A DNA stretch of 32,946 nucleotides from Alphaproteobacteria bacterium (GTDB taxonomy: Bacteria; Pseudomonadota; Alphaproteobacteria; Rs-D84): positions 1 to 32,946 of the forward strand of contig JAFSOV010000017.1 of NCBI GenBank assembly GCA_017443235.1, given 5' to 3'. Made by a program: the position numbers and the translations under genes. This document shows positions 1-8,090 of this stretch, piece by piece. How positions within the stretch are numbered: position 1 is the first letter of the stretch; each line of letters starts with the position of its first letter. The notes under the pieces were generated by a model. It ran no database searches. It saw only the letters and a list, made by a program, of their open reading frames with translations, and was not told where the DNA came from.

Positions 1-930
1 ATTCTTTTTAACAACGTGCGCCGTCACAACGCCTCCAACGGTTCCCAATACAACACCTGCAATACTGTCGGACGCAAGGCGCGCCGTATTAAACTTGCCA
101 TCTTCATTTTTCCATTTTGACACTTCAAACGTACTGCTAAGTGATTTTATTTTGCTGTATTTGTCTGTTATATCCTGGCGCAGTTTATCCAGATATGCCT
201 CGCTGAATTCGCATTTGCCGTTTTTGATTTCTTTGTTGGAATCATTACAGACACAATTTTCACCGATATGTTCCGACCCAGAACAATTTTGTGATTCACT
301 TATTTTATTTACAGATTCGTTATTAATAAACGATTTCGTTACACATTCGTGTAGATCCCAACTATACTCTTTATTCTCCTCCATACACTTGCATTTATAA
401 GGTCCATCATTTACTAGTTTTTTTGATGTATCACAGTGACAAAAAATATCTTCATACGGCGATGATCCACCTGACGTAAAACATTCTCTATCTAACGAAT
501 CAAATTTATCATAATCGTATTTACAAAGACTATCCGCATCTATCGCCCAATATGTACGGGTGTTTCCATAACAAATCACCCCATCATCACACATATATGA
601 CACGGAATTGTGCGTATTAATCACCGTTTGTAAATCATCTTCACATTCTTGATTAACAAAAAATTTTTTCCACTTATTGTATTGACACAAGGCTAATCCT
701 CCCAGCTTTGTTTCAACAACGTCACCATTATCACAGCCTTTATTATCGTTTTTTCCGTTTTTGTCATAATGAATACCACAAAAGACAAAACCTGGATATA
801 TCTGGATATATGCATCGTAATTGCTTATGTTTGGTGTTTTTTCAAAATCAACTGGCAAACATTCCCCGCCAAAGGCAGAGCATGTGATACAGACTGAATA
901 ACACAACAATAATATAATATTTTTTACCAT
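1..930 (-). CDS. Secreted Cys-rich protein of unknown function, 5' part (runs off left edge)
   Basis: An open frame of 310 codons runs from ATG at 930-928 to the window edge without a stop; its 3' end is missing. The start has a good ribosome site (GAGGAAATTACC then ATG). Residues 1-21 form a signal peptide (MVKNIILLLCYSVCITCSAFG), so the product is exported. The next 220 residues are rich in Cys (roughly 20), typical of a disulfide-bonded surface or periplasmic protein. Near the visible end is a segment (KFNTARLASDSIAGVVLGTV) that becomes a Gly/Val-rich hydrophobic stretch followed by KK. A comparable segment (KINTRAKGAMVSSIVGATTG) occurs in the exported 311-aa protein at 17033-17968, so both may belong to one lineage-specific family. 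No catalytic motif is recognised. It is preceded by an unusual structured leader. Confidence 0.75.
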   Translation of the reverse strand, partial: MVKNIILLLCYSVCITCSAFGGECLPVDFEKTPNISNYDAYIQIYPGFVFCGIHYDKNGKNDNKGCDNGDVVETKLGGLALCQYNKWKKFFVNQECEDDLQTVINTHNSVSYMCDDGVICYGNTRTYWAIDADSLCKYDYDKFDSLDRECFTSGGSSPYEDIFCHCDTSKKLVNDGPYKCKCMEENKEYSWDLHECVTKSFINNESVNKISESQNCSGSEHIGENCVCNDSNKEIKNGKCEFSEAYLDKLRQDITDKYSKIKSLSSTFEVSKWKNEDGKFNTARLASDSIAGVVLGTVGGVVTAHVVKKN

Positions 931-964
931 GGTAATTTCCTCGCAAACTATCAACAAACAAGAA

Positions 965-1140
965 AACCACAAGAAAAATTCATGTGGTTGGAGGTTCAGA
1001 ACTATTAATTTATAGAAAATAGCGCGGATGTATTCGATATATTCACCGCCCTCCAACCTGCTTGGTTGGAGGTGTTTTTTCGTCCACCGCGGACGCTATA
1101 AATTAGAGGTTCTGACGCCCCAATGTGGTAACCCACCACA
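965..1140 (-). ncRNA. Structured 5' leader (riboswitch- or attenuator-like candidate)
   Basis: Read on the minus strand, the leader holds a 6-bp hairpin (TGTGGT/ACCACA, 1140-1124), then a 20-nt closing stem with one mismatch (1115-1096 pairing with 1015-996). Inside this stem sit three hairpins: CGTCC/GGACG (1095-1081), CCTCCAACC/GGTTGGAGG (1072-1050) and GCGG/CCGC (1049-1024), so the RNA would form a four-way junction. A second copy of CCTCCAACC follows (994-986) and could compete for GGTTGGAGG. It overlaps the 5' arm of a last 7-bp hairpin AACCACA/TGTGGTT (989-965) followed by a U-rich tract, a weak terminator. The pairing is seen; a regulatory role is inferred. I do not match it to a known RNA family. 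Confidence 0.5.
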
Positions 1141-1148
1141 TCAATGGC

Positions 1149-1176
1149 ATTATATCATAAATTTATACTTTTTCAA
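1149..1176 (-). promoter_or_regulatory. Sigma70-type promoter of the Cys-rich secreted protein gene
   Basis: On the minus strand a -35 box TTGAAA (1176-1171), a 16-bp spacer and a perfect -10 box TATAAT (1154-1149) are visible. Transcription would start near 1142, giving a leader of about 210 nt before the ATG at 930. Confidence 0.6.
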
Positions 1177-1181
1177 AATAT

Positions 1182-1207
1182 AAAACGGACGCAATCGCAT
1201 CCGTTTT
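1182..1207 (-). terminator. Rho-independent terminator of the HAD phosphatase gene
   Basis: Minus-strand hairpin AAAACGGATGC/GCGTCCGTTTT with a 4-nt loop, followed by a U-rich tract, directly after the stop codon at 1217. Confidence 0.6.
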
Positions 1208-1216
1208 CACTAACCA

Positions 1217-1813
1217 CTAAACTGGCATTCCGGTTTTGGGATTTATCCAAATTTGCTGACGTGCGATTTCCATCATTGGTAAATCGCTTTTGCTGTCCGA
1301 ATATGCGCGCACGACATGTGGTATAAATTTATGTTCACGCGCCCACGCATCCATCAACACGACTTTATTTTTACCCCAACAAAATGTTTTATATTTCCAT
1401 GGACGCGCAGAATCCATTTGTGAACAAATTACCGCATCAAATTTCATGTCACCAACCAATTTTGGAATCAAATAATCCGGCGACGCAGTCAATAAAACAA
1501 CCATATTTCCACGCGCGCGTTCATCAGCAACCTTGTCCGCCGCCCATCCAAAGCGTTCGCGTTTATGTTGCTTTATAAAATCCTTTGCGAAACGACGCAC
1601 CAAATCTGCACTAATAAAACGGCGAATATTTTGCCGCCACCAAATGCCCCCCGGATTAACCAGGCGCACAATCGCGCACACCCCCATCCATGGCAAAAAC
1701 ACCCAGGGTCGAATCGAATGCCGAAAACAGAAGCGTGAAAATTCCATATTCGTATCACGCCCCGACAGTGTTCCATCGAAATCAAATAAAACAACCTTGA
1801 CCGGTTTTAACAT
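1217..1813 (-). CDS. HAD-superfamily hydrolase (phosphoserine-phosphatase-like, HAD-IB type)
   Basis: A predicted Mg-dependent phosphatase of 198 aa. Visible HAD motifs: motif I LFDFDGTLS with the nucleophile D11 and acid D13; motif II LLTAS with T109/S111; a Lys near 150 (KNKVV) as motif III; motif IV YSDSKSDLPM with D173 and D177. The helical insert between motifs I and II (residues 20-100) fits the HAD-IB cap seen in SerB-like enzymes and in phosphatidylglycerophosphate- or cytidylyl-linked phosphatases. The substrate cannot be told from sequence. No signal peptide is seen, although residues 36-53 are hydrophobic. It stands alone: a terminator lies between it and the upstream NADAR gene and another follows its stop. 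Confidence 0.8.
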   Translation of the reverse strand: MLKPVKVVLFDFDGTLSGRDTNMEFSRFCFRHSIRPWVFLPWMGVCAIVRLVNPGGIWWRQNIRRFISADLVRRFAKDFIKQHKRERFGWAADKVADERARGNMVVLLTASPDYLIPKLVGDMKFDAVICSQMDSARPWKYKTFCWGKNKVVLMDAWAREHKFIPHVVRAYSDSKSDLPMMEIARQQIWINPKTGMPV

Positions 1814-1870
1814 ATCATAACCTTTTGTTTTAATTCACCGCATTATATACATATAAATAAATATATCAAA

Positions 1871-1892
1871 TAAAAACGGGGCCACGCCCCGT
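1871..1892 (-). terminator. Terminator closing the efflux/NADAR operon
   Basis: Minus-strand GC hairpin ACGGGGC-gtg-GCCCCGT followed by TTTTT, immediately after the stop of the NADAR gene at 1898. Confidence 0.75.
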
Positions 1893-1897
1893 AAATA

Positions 1898-2356
1898 TTA
1901 CTTTTGCAATTCTGCCCGAATTTGCATCAAAACTTTTCCAATACGATTAAATCCGGAACCTTCCCCAAAACCGCACTTATAACACACCGGGCAAGATTTT
2001 ATCAATATTGCATTCCCCGTAGATTTCAATAATTCCGCCGCGTCGGGATTTTGTTTAAACTTTTCACGCAATGCGTTTTCCATAATTTCAAATTTCCGCC
2101 CATCAAAATTGGCGCGACGATTTGTTTTATATTCCGGTGTTTTTGTAAGCAATCGCGCCATATCGGGATTGTCTTGATGCAAAACAATGTGGAACCGCGG
2201 ATCAGACACATAAAATTTCATCGCCTGGTAATAATGTTCCACCGTCGGAAAGGTAAAAGCTTTACCATCCACAGACATTTTTATTGGAAATGCCGCCAGT
2301 GGACTTAAAAACCAATATTCACCTTCGGGCTTACAAAATCGAATTTCTTGTACCAT
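1898..2356 (-). CDS. NADAR-family protein (YbiA-like N-glycosidase)
   Basis: A 152-aa single-domain protein of the NADAR (DUF1768) family. Characteristic stretches are EYWFLSPLAAFPI at residues 13-25 (the conserved FLSNF-like motif), FPTVEHYYQAMKF (36-48), and the C-terminal GNAILI...NRIGKVLMQIRAEL. Characterised members such as E. coli YbiA hydrolyse the N-glycosidic bond of damaged riboflavin-pathway intermediates; others are tied to ADP-ribose chemistry. The segment CPVCYKCGFGEGSGFNRIGK carries an extra Cys cluster where many members have WG..LRGxNxLGxxLM, so the usual WGxG core is altered. Only 1 nt separates it from the stop of the RND gene upstream, so it is the last gene of the efflux operon. 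The efflux link is by position only. Confidence 0.85.
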   Translation of the reverse strand: MVQEIRFCKPEGEYWFLSPLAAFPIKMSVDGKAFTFPTVEHYYQAMKFYVSDPRFHIVLHQDNPDMARLLTKTPEYKTNRRANFDGRKFEIMENALREKFKQNPDAAELLKSTGNAILIKSCPVCYKCGFGEGSGFNRIGKVLMQIRAELQK

Positions 2357-2357
2357 T

Positions 2358-5300
2358 TTATTTTTTTCCTTTTAATTTTTGGCGCATGCGTTCCATCGCA
2401 AAGAACAACGCCGGCGTAAGCACAAATGTCCAAATCAATGATGCCAACATACCCCCAATCATAACCGCCGCCATTGCGCGCTTCATACCATCGGCACTCC
2501 ATAATTGCGGCAACATACCCGCCATAACCGCAATAGACGTCATCAACACCATATTCTTTTTCGCGTTCAGTTCTGTCCATAATGCGACCTTCAAATTTTC
2601 GCCGTTATTCACACGCCTGATTGTTGGTTCCAACACCAAAATATTGTTATTCACAACCAACCCAACCAACATAACGAATGCCAACATTGCGCCTACGTTC
2701 GTTGATGCCCCCGACAGGAACAGCAATGTGAACACACCGGCGAAACTGGTCACAATAGATGTCGCAATCGTAAATGGATGAATCAAAGAATTCAAAATCG
2801 CGGCCAACAACATAAATGTCAAAATCGTCGCCAACAAAAACGCCTGACCTATTTCACCGGTTGTCTCACTTTGAATTTCCGCCATACCACCGAAACTGTA
2901 TCCATAGCCCATATCCCATTGAATCTTGTCTAACTCTTTAACAATCTTTGTTTGCACGGGTCCACTGGTCGATTTACCGATATTGATGTCTATTTCCGTC
3001 ACACGGTTTTTATCCAGACGGCGAATTTCCGGCGTTGCCGCTTCGCGTTTAATTTCACCCAATTCGGCCAAAGCCACCATACCCTTTTGCGAATTTAACA
3101 ATACATTATCGAACAAAGACACATCTTTGAACGGCCGCGCAAATTCCAAAACAATCGGGTATTCTTCGCCATTTTCTTTATACTTATATGTGTCATTACC
3201 ATACAACGCCGCACGCAGAGTGGTACCCGCATAAGAATTTTTTATTCCCCAAAAATCCATCTTATCCGCATTTGGAATAAATTTAATTTCGTCCCCGGGT
3301 GTTTGCTGGGCAAAGACCGCCGTTTGAACCTCGGCAATATTATTTATCGCATTCAATGCGCGCGTTGCATATTCTTGGCGTTTTGCATCGTCTTCGCCAT
3401 AAATATTCAAAACAATGTCCGATGAAATGGCGGATGACACGCCCTCGCCTGCACGAATTTGAATTTCTGCATCGGGAATTTTGTTTAATTCAGGCAACAT
3501 ACGGCGCGCGATTTCTTTATCACTGTGCCGGCGTTTTGATTTATCAACCAATTTGATTTTAACCGCAATGTTTTGCAAACCGCGTTCACCAATTTTAACA
3601 GAAGTCGATTTAACATCATCAAAATCCGCCAACACGGTTTCTATTTTTTTGGCAATCGATTCGGCCTTTTCATACGTTGCACCCATTGGCGCACGCGCAG
3701 TAATATTTATCTCGTTCGCATCGGTCGATGGACTGAATTCATTTCCGGTGAACCGCATCAAAAATGCGGACGCCAACAATACGCCAACCGCCATCAAAAT
3801 AACGCGCCCCGAATGTTTATATTGATATGCAAACCATTTTTCCATATTGGATTTCTTTTTTTCGGTTTTTGCGACACGCTGAACCCGCGGCATGCGCAAT
3901 ATCTTGGCAATCATCATTGGTGCCAATGTAAAACTGAATATCAAAGACAAGACAGTCAAATACACAACCGTCATACCAAACTGGGACATAAATTTACCGG
4001 CGATTCCACCCATAAACGCCAAAGGCAAAAACACCACAACGTTCGTTCCAACACCCGCAAACACAGAAACCGCAACTTTCTTGGTTCCGTCCAATGCGGC
4101 GTCTTCTGCGCTTTTTCCACTGCGCATTTCTTGCAACGCCGATTCGATAAGAATAATCGCGTTCGACACCAACGTTCCCAATGCCGAAGAATACGCCAAT
4201 AATGTCATTGCATTTATTGTAAAACCACTGGCATCGACAAAGAACAAACCCGCAATCAAAGATGCCGGAATCACAACGCCCGCAATAATTGTTGAACGCC
4301 AATTATTTGTGAACGCCAATAAAACCAATATGGTCAACACAACACCCAAAACAATTCCGCGAATTGTTCCCGACGTTTCATTTGAAACCACAATCGAAGA
4401 ATCAGAAATTATCTCCATTTTCGCATCCGGAAAACGCGAATTCAAATCCGCGGTAAAATTCGGCAATTCTTTGTTCAACGCACGCGATATTTTAATTGCG
4501 TTTCCATCGGTCGCCTTGACCACAGACGCAATAACAACGCTTTCGCCATTGAACCGCGCACCGTTTTCAATATCACGCGCAGAATCCGTCACGGTCGCAA
4601 TGTCCGCGACTTTGAATTTCTGGCCTTCACCCGTTGTGATATGCAAATTTTTAATATCATCAACCGATTCGAATTCACCGATAAAACGCACACTGGACGA
4701 ATCCGCACCTGCCTCTATCTTGCCGCCCGGCACGTTCAGGTTGCTGGCCCCGAATGCAGACACAACATCCATAATCGTAACACCATGGGCCGCCATAGAT
4801 TCCGGATTCAACGCCACGCGAATCGCGCGTTTTTCACCACCAAATATCGACACACTGGCCACACCTTTGACGCCGGTTATTTTATTTGCCAAAACATCAT
4901 CTGCATACTGTTTCAAATCGCGCAAAGACGCCCCAGATAACGCAATATCAACAACCGAAGTTTGCAACGGGTTCAATTTTTCAATAACCGGTTGTTTCAA
5001 ATCAGACGGAAATTCAGACGCCAATGCATCAATTTTTGATTTAACCTCAGACGCCTTGTCATTCACATTCACACCCAAATTAAATTCGGCCATAACGTAT
5101 CCACCGTTTTCGAACGCCTGGGATGTAATTTTTTTAACTTCTGGGACCTGGGACATTGCGTCTTCGGCCTTTTTAATCACCTGGGATTCTATTTCCGCGG
5201 GTGCGGCACCGGGGTATATAAATGTTGCGGTCACCATTGGAAAGTCCAATGCCGGCGTGCGTTCAACATTCATCTTTGGGAATGCAACCAATCCCAACAC

Positions 5301-5360
5301 AACCCACAGCAAAACGAACATAACCGTTGTAACCGGCCGCTTGACAAAGAACTTTAACAT
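2358..5360 (-). CDS. RND-family efflux transporter, inner-membrane subunit (HAE1-like) with altered proton-relay site
   Basis: A 1000-aa polytopic inner-membrane protein with RND layout: TM1 (residues 10-28), a periplasmic loop, TM2-6 (about 332-490), a second loop, and TM8-12 (about 835-990). The opening FVKRPVTTVMFVLLWVVLG and the loop GAAPAEIESQV are typical of AcrB/MexB-like HAE1 transporters. Family members carry two adjacent Asp in TM4 (GLLVDDAIVV in AcrB) that run proton coupling; here the aligned segment is GTLVSNAIIL, with S399-N400. TM10 has GLVVNNNILV. The gene follows a tolC-like gene and an adaptor gene and ends 1 nt before NADAR, so all are one operon under the MarR gene. Substrates are unknown. 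With the Asp pair gone, drive by the usual proton route is doubtful. Confidence 0.9.
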   Translation of the reverse strand: MLKFFVKRPVTTVMFVLLWVVLGLVAFPKMNVERTPALDFPMVTATFIYPGAAPAEIESQVIKKAEDAMSQVPEVKKITSQAFENGGYVMAEFNLGVNVNDKASEVKSKIDALASEFPSDLKQPVIEKLNPLQTSVVDIALSGASLRDLKQYADDVLANKITGVKGVASVSIFGGEKRAIRVALNPESMAAHGVTIMDVVSAFGASNLNVPGGKIEAGADSSSVRFIGEFESVDDIKNLHITTGEGQKFKVADIATVTDSARDIENGARFNGESVVIASVVKATDGNAIKISRALNKELPNFTADLNSRFPDAKMEIISDSSIVVSNETSGTIRGIVLGVVLTILVLLAFTNNWRSTIIAGVVIPASLIAGLFFVDASGFTINAMTLLAYSSALGTLVSNAIILIESALQEMRSGKSAEDAALDGTKKVAVSVFAGVGTNVVVFLPLAFMGGIAGKFMSQFGMTVVYLTVLSLIFSFTLAPMMIAKILRMPRVQRVAKTEKKKSNMEKWFAYQYKHSGRVILMAVGVLLASAFLMRFTGNEFSPSTDANEINITARAPMGATYEKAESIAKKIETVLADFDDVKSTSVKIGERGLQNIAVKIKLVDKSKRRHSDKEIARRMLPELNKIPDAEIQIRAGEGVSSAISSDIVLNIYGEDDAKRQEYATRALNAINNIAEVQTAVFAQQTPGDEIKFIPNADKMDFWGIKNSYAGTTLRAALYGNDTYKYKENGEEYPIVLEFARPFKDVSLFDNVLLNSQKGMVALAELGEIKREAATPEIRRLDKNRVTEIDINIGKSTSGPVQTKIVKELDKIQWDMGYGYSFGGMAEIQSETTGEIGQAFLLATILTFMLLAAILNSLIHPFTIATSIVTSFAGVFTLLFLSGASTNVGAMLAFVMLVGLVVNNNILVLEPTIRRVNNGENLKVALWTELNAKKNMVLMTSIAVMAGMLPQLWSADGMKRAMAAVMIGGMLASLIWTFVLTPALFFAMERMRQKLKGKK

Positions 5361-5377
5361 AATAAATCCCCCAAAAT

Positions 5378-5974
5378 TTACTTACTGACCTTTTGATTGT
5401 TTGAAACCTTGGACAAAATAACGATGTCCCCATTATTTATTCCACCCGATATACACGCGAATGTTGAATCTTGGGCGGCAACGTCCACGCGTTGCGAAAC
5501 AGCCACCCCAGATTTTTCAAGCATAACAACGCCTTCGCGCACCGCATACACCGGAACAAAATAACCGACACACGGAATTTGAACATTGTTCACACCATCA
5601 ACCGCGCCACGCGTTTGGACGACATACATACCCGAATCTAAATCCAGATTATTTGATACATTCGCAACGGTTCCGCCTTCGGCAATTTTTTGCCCGGCAC
5701 GCAGTTTTGCGCGCACGCGCCCGGATACATATGCCCGATTATTCTTGATTGAAATTGGAAAGTTTATCGCGCCATCTTTTTTATCTGCAATAACCGTTTC
5801 AACCAATACACCATTTTTATTTGCGTCCCGCACCGGGTTAAAAACAACCATACGCGATTCAATTGCAACCATCACAAAACGAAATATGAACCAACCGGCC
5901 AATACGACCAAAACCGCCGTATAGACGTTTTTTTTCAATTTTTTTTCGTCGAATTCGTGTCCCAAGATTTTCAT
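5378..5974 (-). CDS. Short periplasmic adaptor (membrane-fusion-like) protein of the RND pump
   Basis: A 198-aa protein with a short cytoplasmic N-terminus and one TM helix (about 17-38), then a beta-rich periplasmic part. Residues 83-107 (SGRVRAKLRAGQKIAEGG) resemble the lipoyl half-motif of HlyD/AcrA adaptors, and 141-187 (VPVYAVREGVVMLEK ... NNGDIVILSKV) resembles the C-terminal membrane-proximal domain. Typical adaptors have 350-400 residues including a long alpha-hairpin that docks on TolC; no such hairpin is visible here. Its position between the tolC-like and RND genes supports an adaptor role (2-nt spacing to the former, 17 nt to the latter). It is either a minimal adaptor or has another assembly role. 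Family assignment rests on weak motifs and on context. Confidence 0.6.
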   Translation of the reverse strand: MKILGHEFDEKKLKKNVYTAVLVVLAGWFIFRFVMVAIESRMVVFNPVRDANKNGVLVETVIADKKDGAINFPISIKNNRAYVSGRVRAKLRAGQKIAEGGTVANVSNNLDLDSGMYVVQTRGAVDGVNNVQIPCVGYFVPVYAVREGVVMLEKSGVAVSQRVDVAAQDSTFACISGGINNGDIVILSKVSNNQKVSK

Positions 5975-5975
5975 A

Positions 5976-7295
5976 TTATTCCTCTAATTTTTTCACCGAT
6001 TCCGCAGACATTAAAATTTTATATTTTGCGTTCAACAACGCCATATCCAATTGATACAGCCCCGCCGAAACATCCGCCAATTCCACCGCCGATGTTTGTC
6101 CGGCGGCAAACCGGTCAAGCGAAAAACTGTACGCCCGCGCCGCCAAATCGCGCGCATTTTCTAATCCCGCCAGGTTGTCGCGCAAATGATTATATTGTTT
6201 TATCGCATTTGAATATTTTTCCGCCGTAATTTTTTTAGACTTGTCCAAATCTTGACGTGCGGCTTCGGCGTTCATGGCATCAACCGTGGCATTGGCACGA
6301 TTTACCCCGCCACTAAAAATTGGAACCTTTAACGCCAATCCCCAATATGCGGACTGGCTATCATTATCATTAAACAACCCCTTAAAGTCTTTATCCATCG
6401 TAACATAATTGTACGAACCAACCGCCGCCAAAGTTGGATACCCATTTGCACGTTGGGACGACGCCTTGGATTCATACATTTTAACCTGTTGGTCTAAAAC
6501 CCGCCATTCTGGGGTACTGGTCAATTTTTTCATTTTCATATCTGGGAAAGTTTCCGGAAATTCATCTGTCAAATTCAACGGTTCATCTACATCTATTCCC
6601 GCCAAGATTTTTAACATTCTGTGCGCCGTGTCACGGTTAAATTCTGCATCACTAAGGTTGATTTCTTTGGTCGCAACATCAGATTCTATTTTAACCAAAT
6701 TTGCACGGTTTGCGCGCCCCGCAACCGCGATATTTCGTTTTGCATCGCGCGCATTTTTCAAATCTTTTTGTGCAATTTTGACAATTTCATCGGTCATTTT
6801 TGCGGTCCAATACATATCTGCGGCGGCATATTTAACCTCACGAGAAACCATCTCTTTGCTGTATTCACCCATTTTAATCGCACTGCGCACGCTGTCCACC
6901 GCATTCCCGATTTTTCCAAAAGTATAAATCGGTTGGGTCACGGTCACACCCGCCATAAAGATATTATCCGGCACTTCAAGATTTTTTATACCCGCCAATT
7001 GCGGAACCAAGCCACCAATTTCCGGTGGCAATTTTACATTATATGAATCGAATGGTTTTTCCACATTAACTAGGTTCATATATGTCGCACTGCCCTCGAT
7101 ATTAAACCAACGTGCAGAATTTGCAACATCCAATGACGCCTGGGCCTTCTTTAAATTTGCATCCGCCTTTTTCAAATCATTCGATTCCGCCACAATTTTT
7201 TGAATTGCGTCATTCAAAGACAAATCCATCGCATTTGCCCCTATACAGCAGAAACCGGCGTACAGCGCGAAAATACCCATAATAAATTTACGCAT
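5976..7295 (-). CDS. TolC-like outer-membrane efflux channel
   Basis: A 439-aa outer-membrane efflux protein. Residues 1-22 are a signal peptide ending ...CCIGANA. The mature part opens with LSLNDAIQKIVAESNDLKKADANLKKA, the usual TolC/OEP start, and shows two coiled-coil repeats (about 30-230 and 250-435). The two repeats share the heptad-rich alpha-barrel style (SARWFNIEGSATYMNL versus ANGYPTLAAVGSYNYV as the strands). The tail AAGQTSAVELADVSAGLYQLDMALLNAKYKI is also typical (FxxGxxSxxDLLDAQ-like). Its start overlaps the marR stop by 8 nt, implying translational coupling. With the adaptor and RND genes it would form a tripartite pump across both membranes. Confidence 0.88.
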   Translation of the reverse strand: MRKFIMGIFALYAGFCCIGANAMDLSLNDAIQKIVAESNDLKKADANLKKAQASLDVANSARWFNIEGSATYMNLVNVEKPFDSYNVKLPPEIGGLVPQLAGIKNLEVPDNIFMAGVTVTQPIYTFGKIGNAVDSVRSAIKMGEYSKEMVSREVKYAAADMYWTAKMTDEIVKIAQKDLKNARDAKRNIAVAGRANRANLVKIESDVATKEINLSDAEFNRDTAHRMLKILAGIDVDEPLNLTDEFPETFPDMKMKKLTSTPEWRVLDQQVKMYESKASSQRANGYPTLAAVGSYNYVTMDKDFKGLFNDNDSQSAYWGLALKVPIFSGGVNRANATVDAMNAEAARQDLDKSKKITAEKYSNAIKQYNHLRDNLAGLENARDLAARAYSFSLDRFAAGQTSAVELADVSAGLYQLDMALLNAKYKILMSAESVKKLEE

Positions 7296-7737
7296 TTTTC
7301 GACTCCATCTTCATTAAAATACCGTTCATAGTTTTGAAAGATTTAATCAATTCATCTTCATCATTTTTATCAATATCTTTGAATATGGTGGCAATTGCAT
7401 TATGAAACATATCTATAAATTTCGTTGCGACCGCCGCGCCGGCTTCTGTGACCGAATACCAAGTATTACGCCGGTCATTTTCATCAACCGCACGCAGAAC
7501 CAACCCGTCACGTTCCATTTTACGGAACGCCGCACATAAATTCGGCGCCGGCAAGAATTCCCGTGCCGCCAAATCTTTCAACCGCACACGTCCGCCCAAA
7601 TACAAACGAATTAAAAATTGCGCCTGTTGACGGGAATATTCACCGAAATTTACCATATCACGATTTATGCGTTCGGACAGTTTCGCGAACAGCAAAATAT
7701 TCTTTTCCAATAAACTAACTAACTCTTTACGCACCAT
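7288..7737 (-). CDS. MarR-family transcriptional regulator of the efflux operon
   Basis: A 149-aa winged-helix protein. Recognition helix region LKDLAAREFLPAPNLCAAFRKMERDGLVLR (about 56-85) and wing DENDRRNTWYSVTEAG (88-103) carry the MarR signature (D-x-R-R). It is the first gene of the operon and overlaps the tolC-like gene by 8 nt. MarR proteins usually repress an efflux operon and release it when a small molecule binds; a palindrome lies between the promoter and this start (7749-7765), which would allow autoregulation. The start ATG at 7737 has a strong ribosome site (AAAGGGGG). The ligand is unknown. Confidence 0.88.
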   Translation of the reverse strand: MVRKELVSLLEKNILLFAKLSERINRDMVNFGEYSRQQAQFLIRLYLGGRVRLKDLAAREFLPAPNLCAAFRKMERDGLVLRAVDENDRRNTWYSVTEAGAAVATKFIDMFHNAIATIFKDIDKNDEDELIKSFKTMNGILMKMESKNA

Positions 7738-7748
7738 ATGTACCCCCT

Positions 7749-7812
7749 TTGGTTATACATACCAATATATTAAAACCGAAAATCATTATAATTTTTAATA
7801 ATTATAAATCAA
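7749..7812 (-). promoter_or_regulatory. Promoter and probable MarR operator of the efflux operon
   Basis: Minus-strand -35 TTGATT (7812-7807), 16-bp spacer, -10 TATAAT (7790-7785), start near 7778. Between this and the marR ATG lies the dyad TTGGTTATACATACCAA (7749-7765), of a size and position usual for a MarR autorepressor site. Confidence 0.5.
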
Positions 7813-7840
7813 GACCAAAATGCAAAAAAATATTTTATTA

Positions 7841-7868
7841 TTGAAAAACAAACAAAAACGAATATAAT
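7841..7868 (+). promoter_or_regulatory. Promoter of tRNA-Gln
   Basis: -35 TTGAAA (7841-7846), 16-bp spacer, -10 TATAAT (7863-7868); transcription would start about 5 nt before the mature tRNA. Confidence 0.6.
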
Positions 7869-7879
7869 TCAACTGCTTT

Positions 7880-7953
7880 TGGGGTGTCGTCTAATGGTAG
7901 GACAAGAGATTTTGGTTCTCTTTATCATGGTTCGAATCCGTGCGCCCCAACCA
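7880..7953 (+). tRNA. tRNA-Gln (anticodon UUG), 3' CCA encoded
   Basis: The 74-nt sequence folds as a full cloverleaf: acceptor stem TGGGGTG/CGCCCCA, anticodon stem AGAGA/TCTCT around the loop TTTTGGT (anticodon TTG, reads CAA), T-arm CATGG-TTCGAAT-CCGTG, discriminator A and encoded CCA. Its last 19 nt are the left attachment core of the integrated element, so the gene stays intact after integration. Confidence 0.95.
7935..7953 (+). repeat. attL core (19-bp direct repeat, tRNA 3' end)
   Basis: AATCCGTGCGCCCCAACCA, identical to 18140-18158. The flanking bases differ on both sides, so the core is exactly 19 bp as visible here. Confidence 0.88.
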
Positions 7954-7968
7954 AGATAAAAACATTAG

Positions 7969-7995
7969 AAAACCGACATATACGTCGGTTTTTTT
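7969..7995 (+). terminator. Terminator after tRNA-Gln supplied by the element
   Basis: Hairpin AAAACCGAC-atatac-GTCGGTTTT running into seven T. It lies inside the element, so integration replaces the tRNA's former terminator, which now sits after attR at 18167-18190. Confidence 0.75.
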
Positions 7996-8090
7996 GTTCA
8001 TTGGTTCTGTTTTTGCACATTTGATAAAAATGCTTTATTTTACTAACATTTTTTTGCTTCGGCACCTTGAAAACCAAAGGATTAAAACCT

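Noticed and set aside
1050..1080. Plus-strand terminator (GC hairpin followed by TTTTTT)
   Set aside because: No plus-strand gene ends here. The hairpin is one arm of the minus-strand leader, where it is preceded rather than followed by the A/T run.
3892..5388. 498-codon plus-strand frame antisense to the RND gene
   Set aside because: The minus-strand RND protein is unmistakable over the whole stretch; the plus frame is its complement and shows no family motif.
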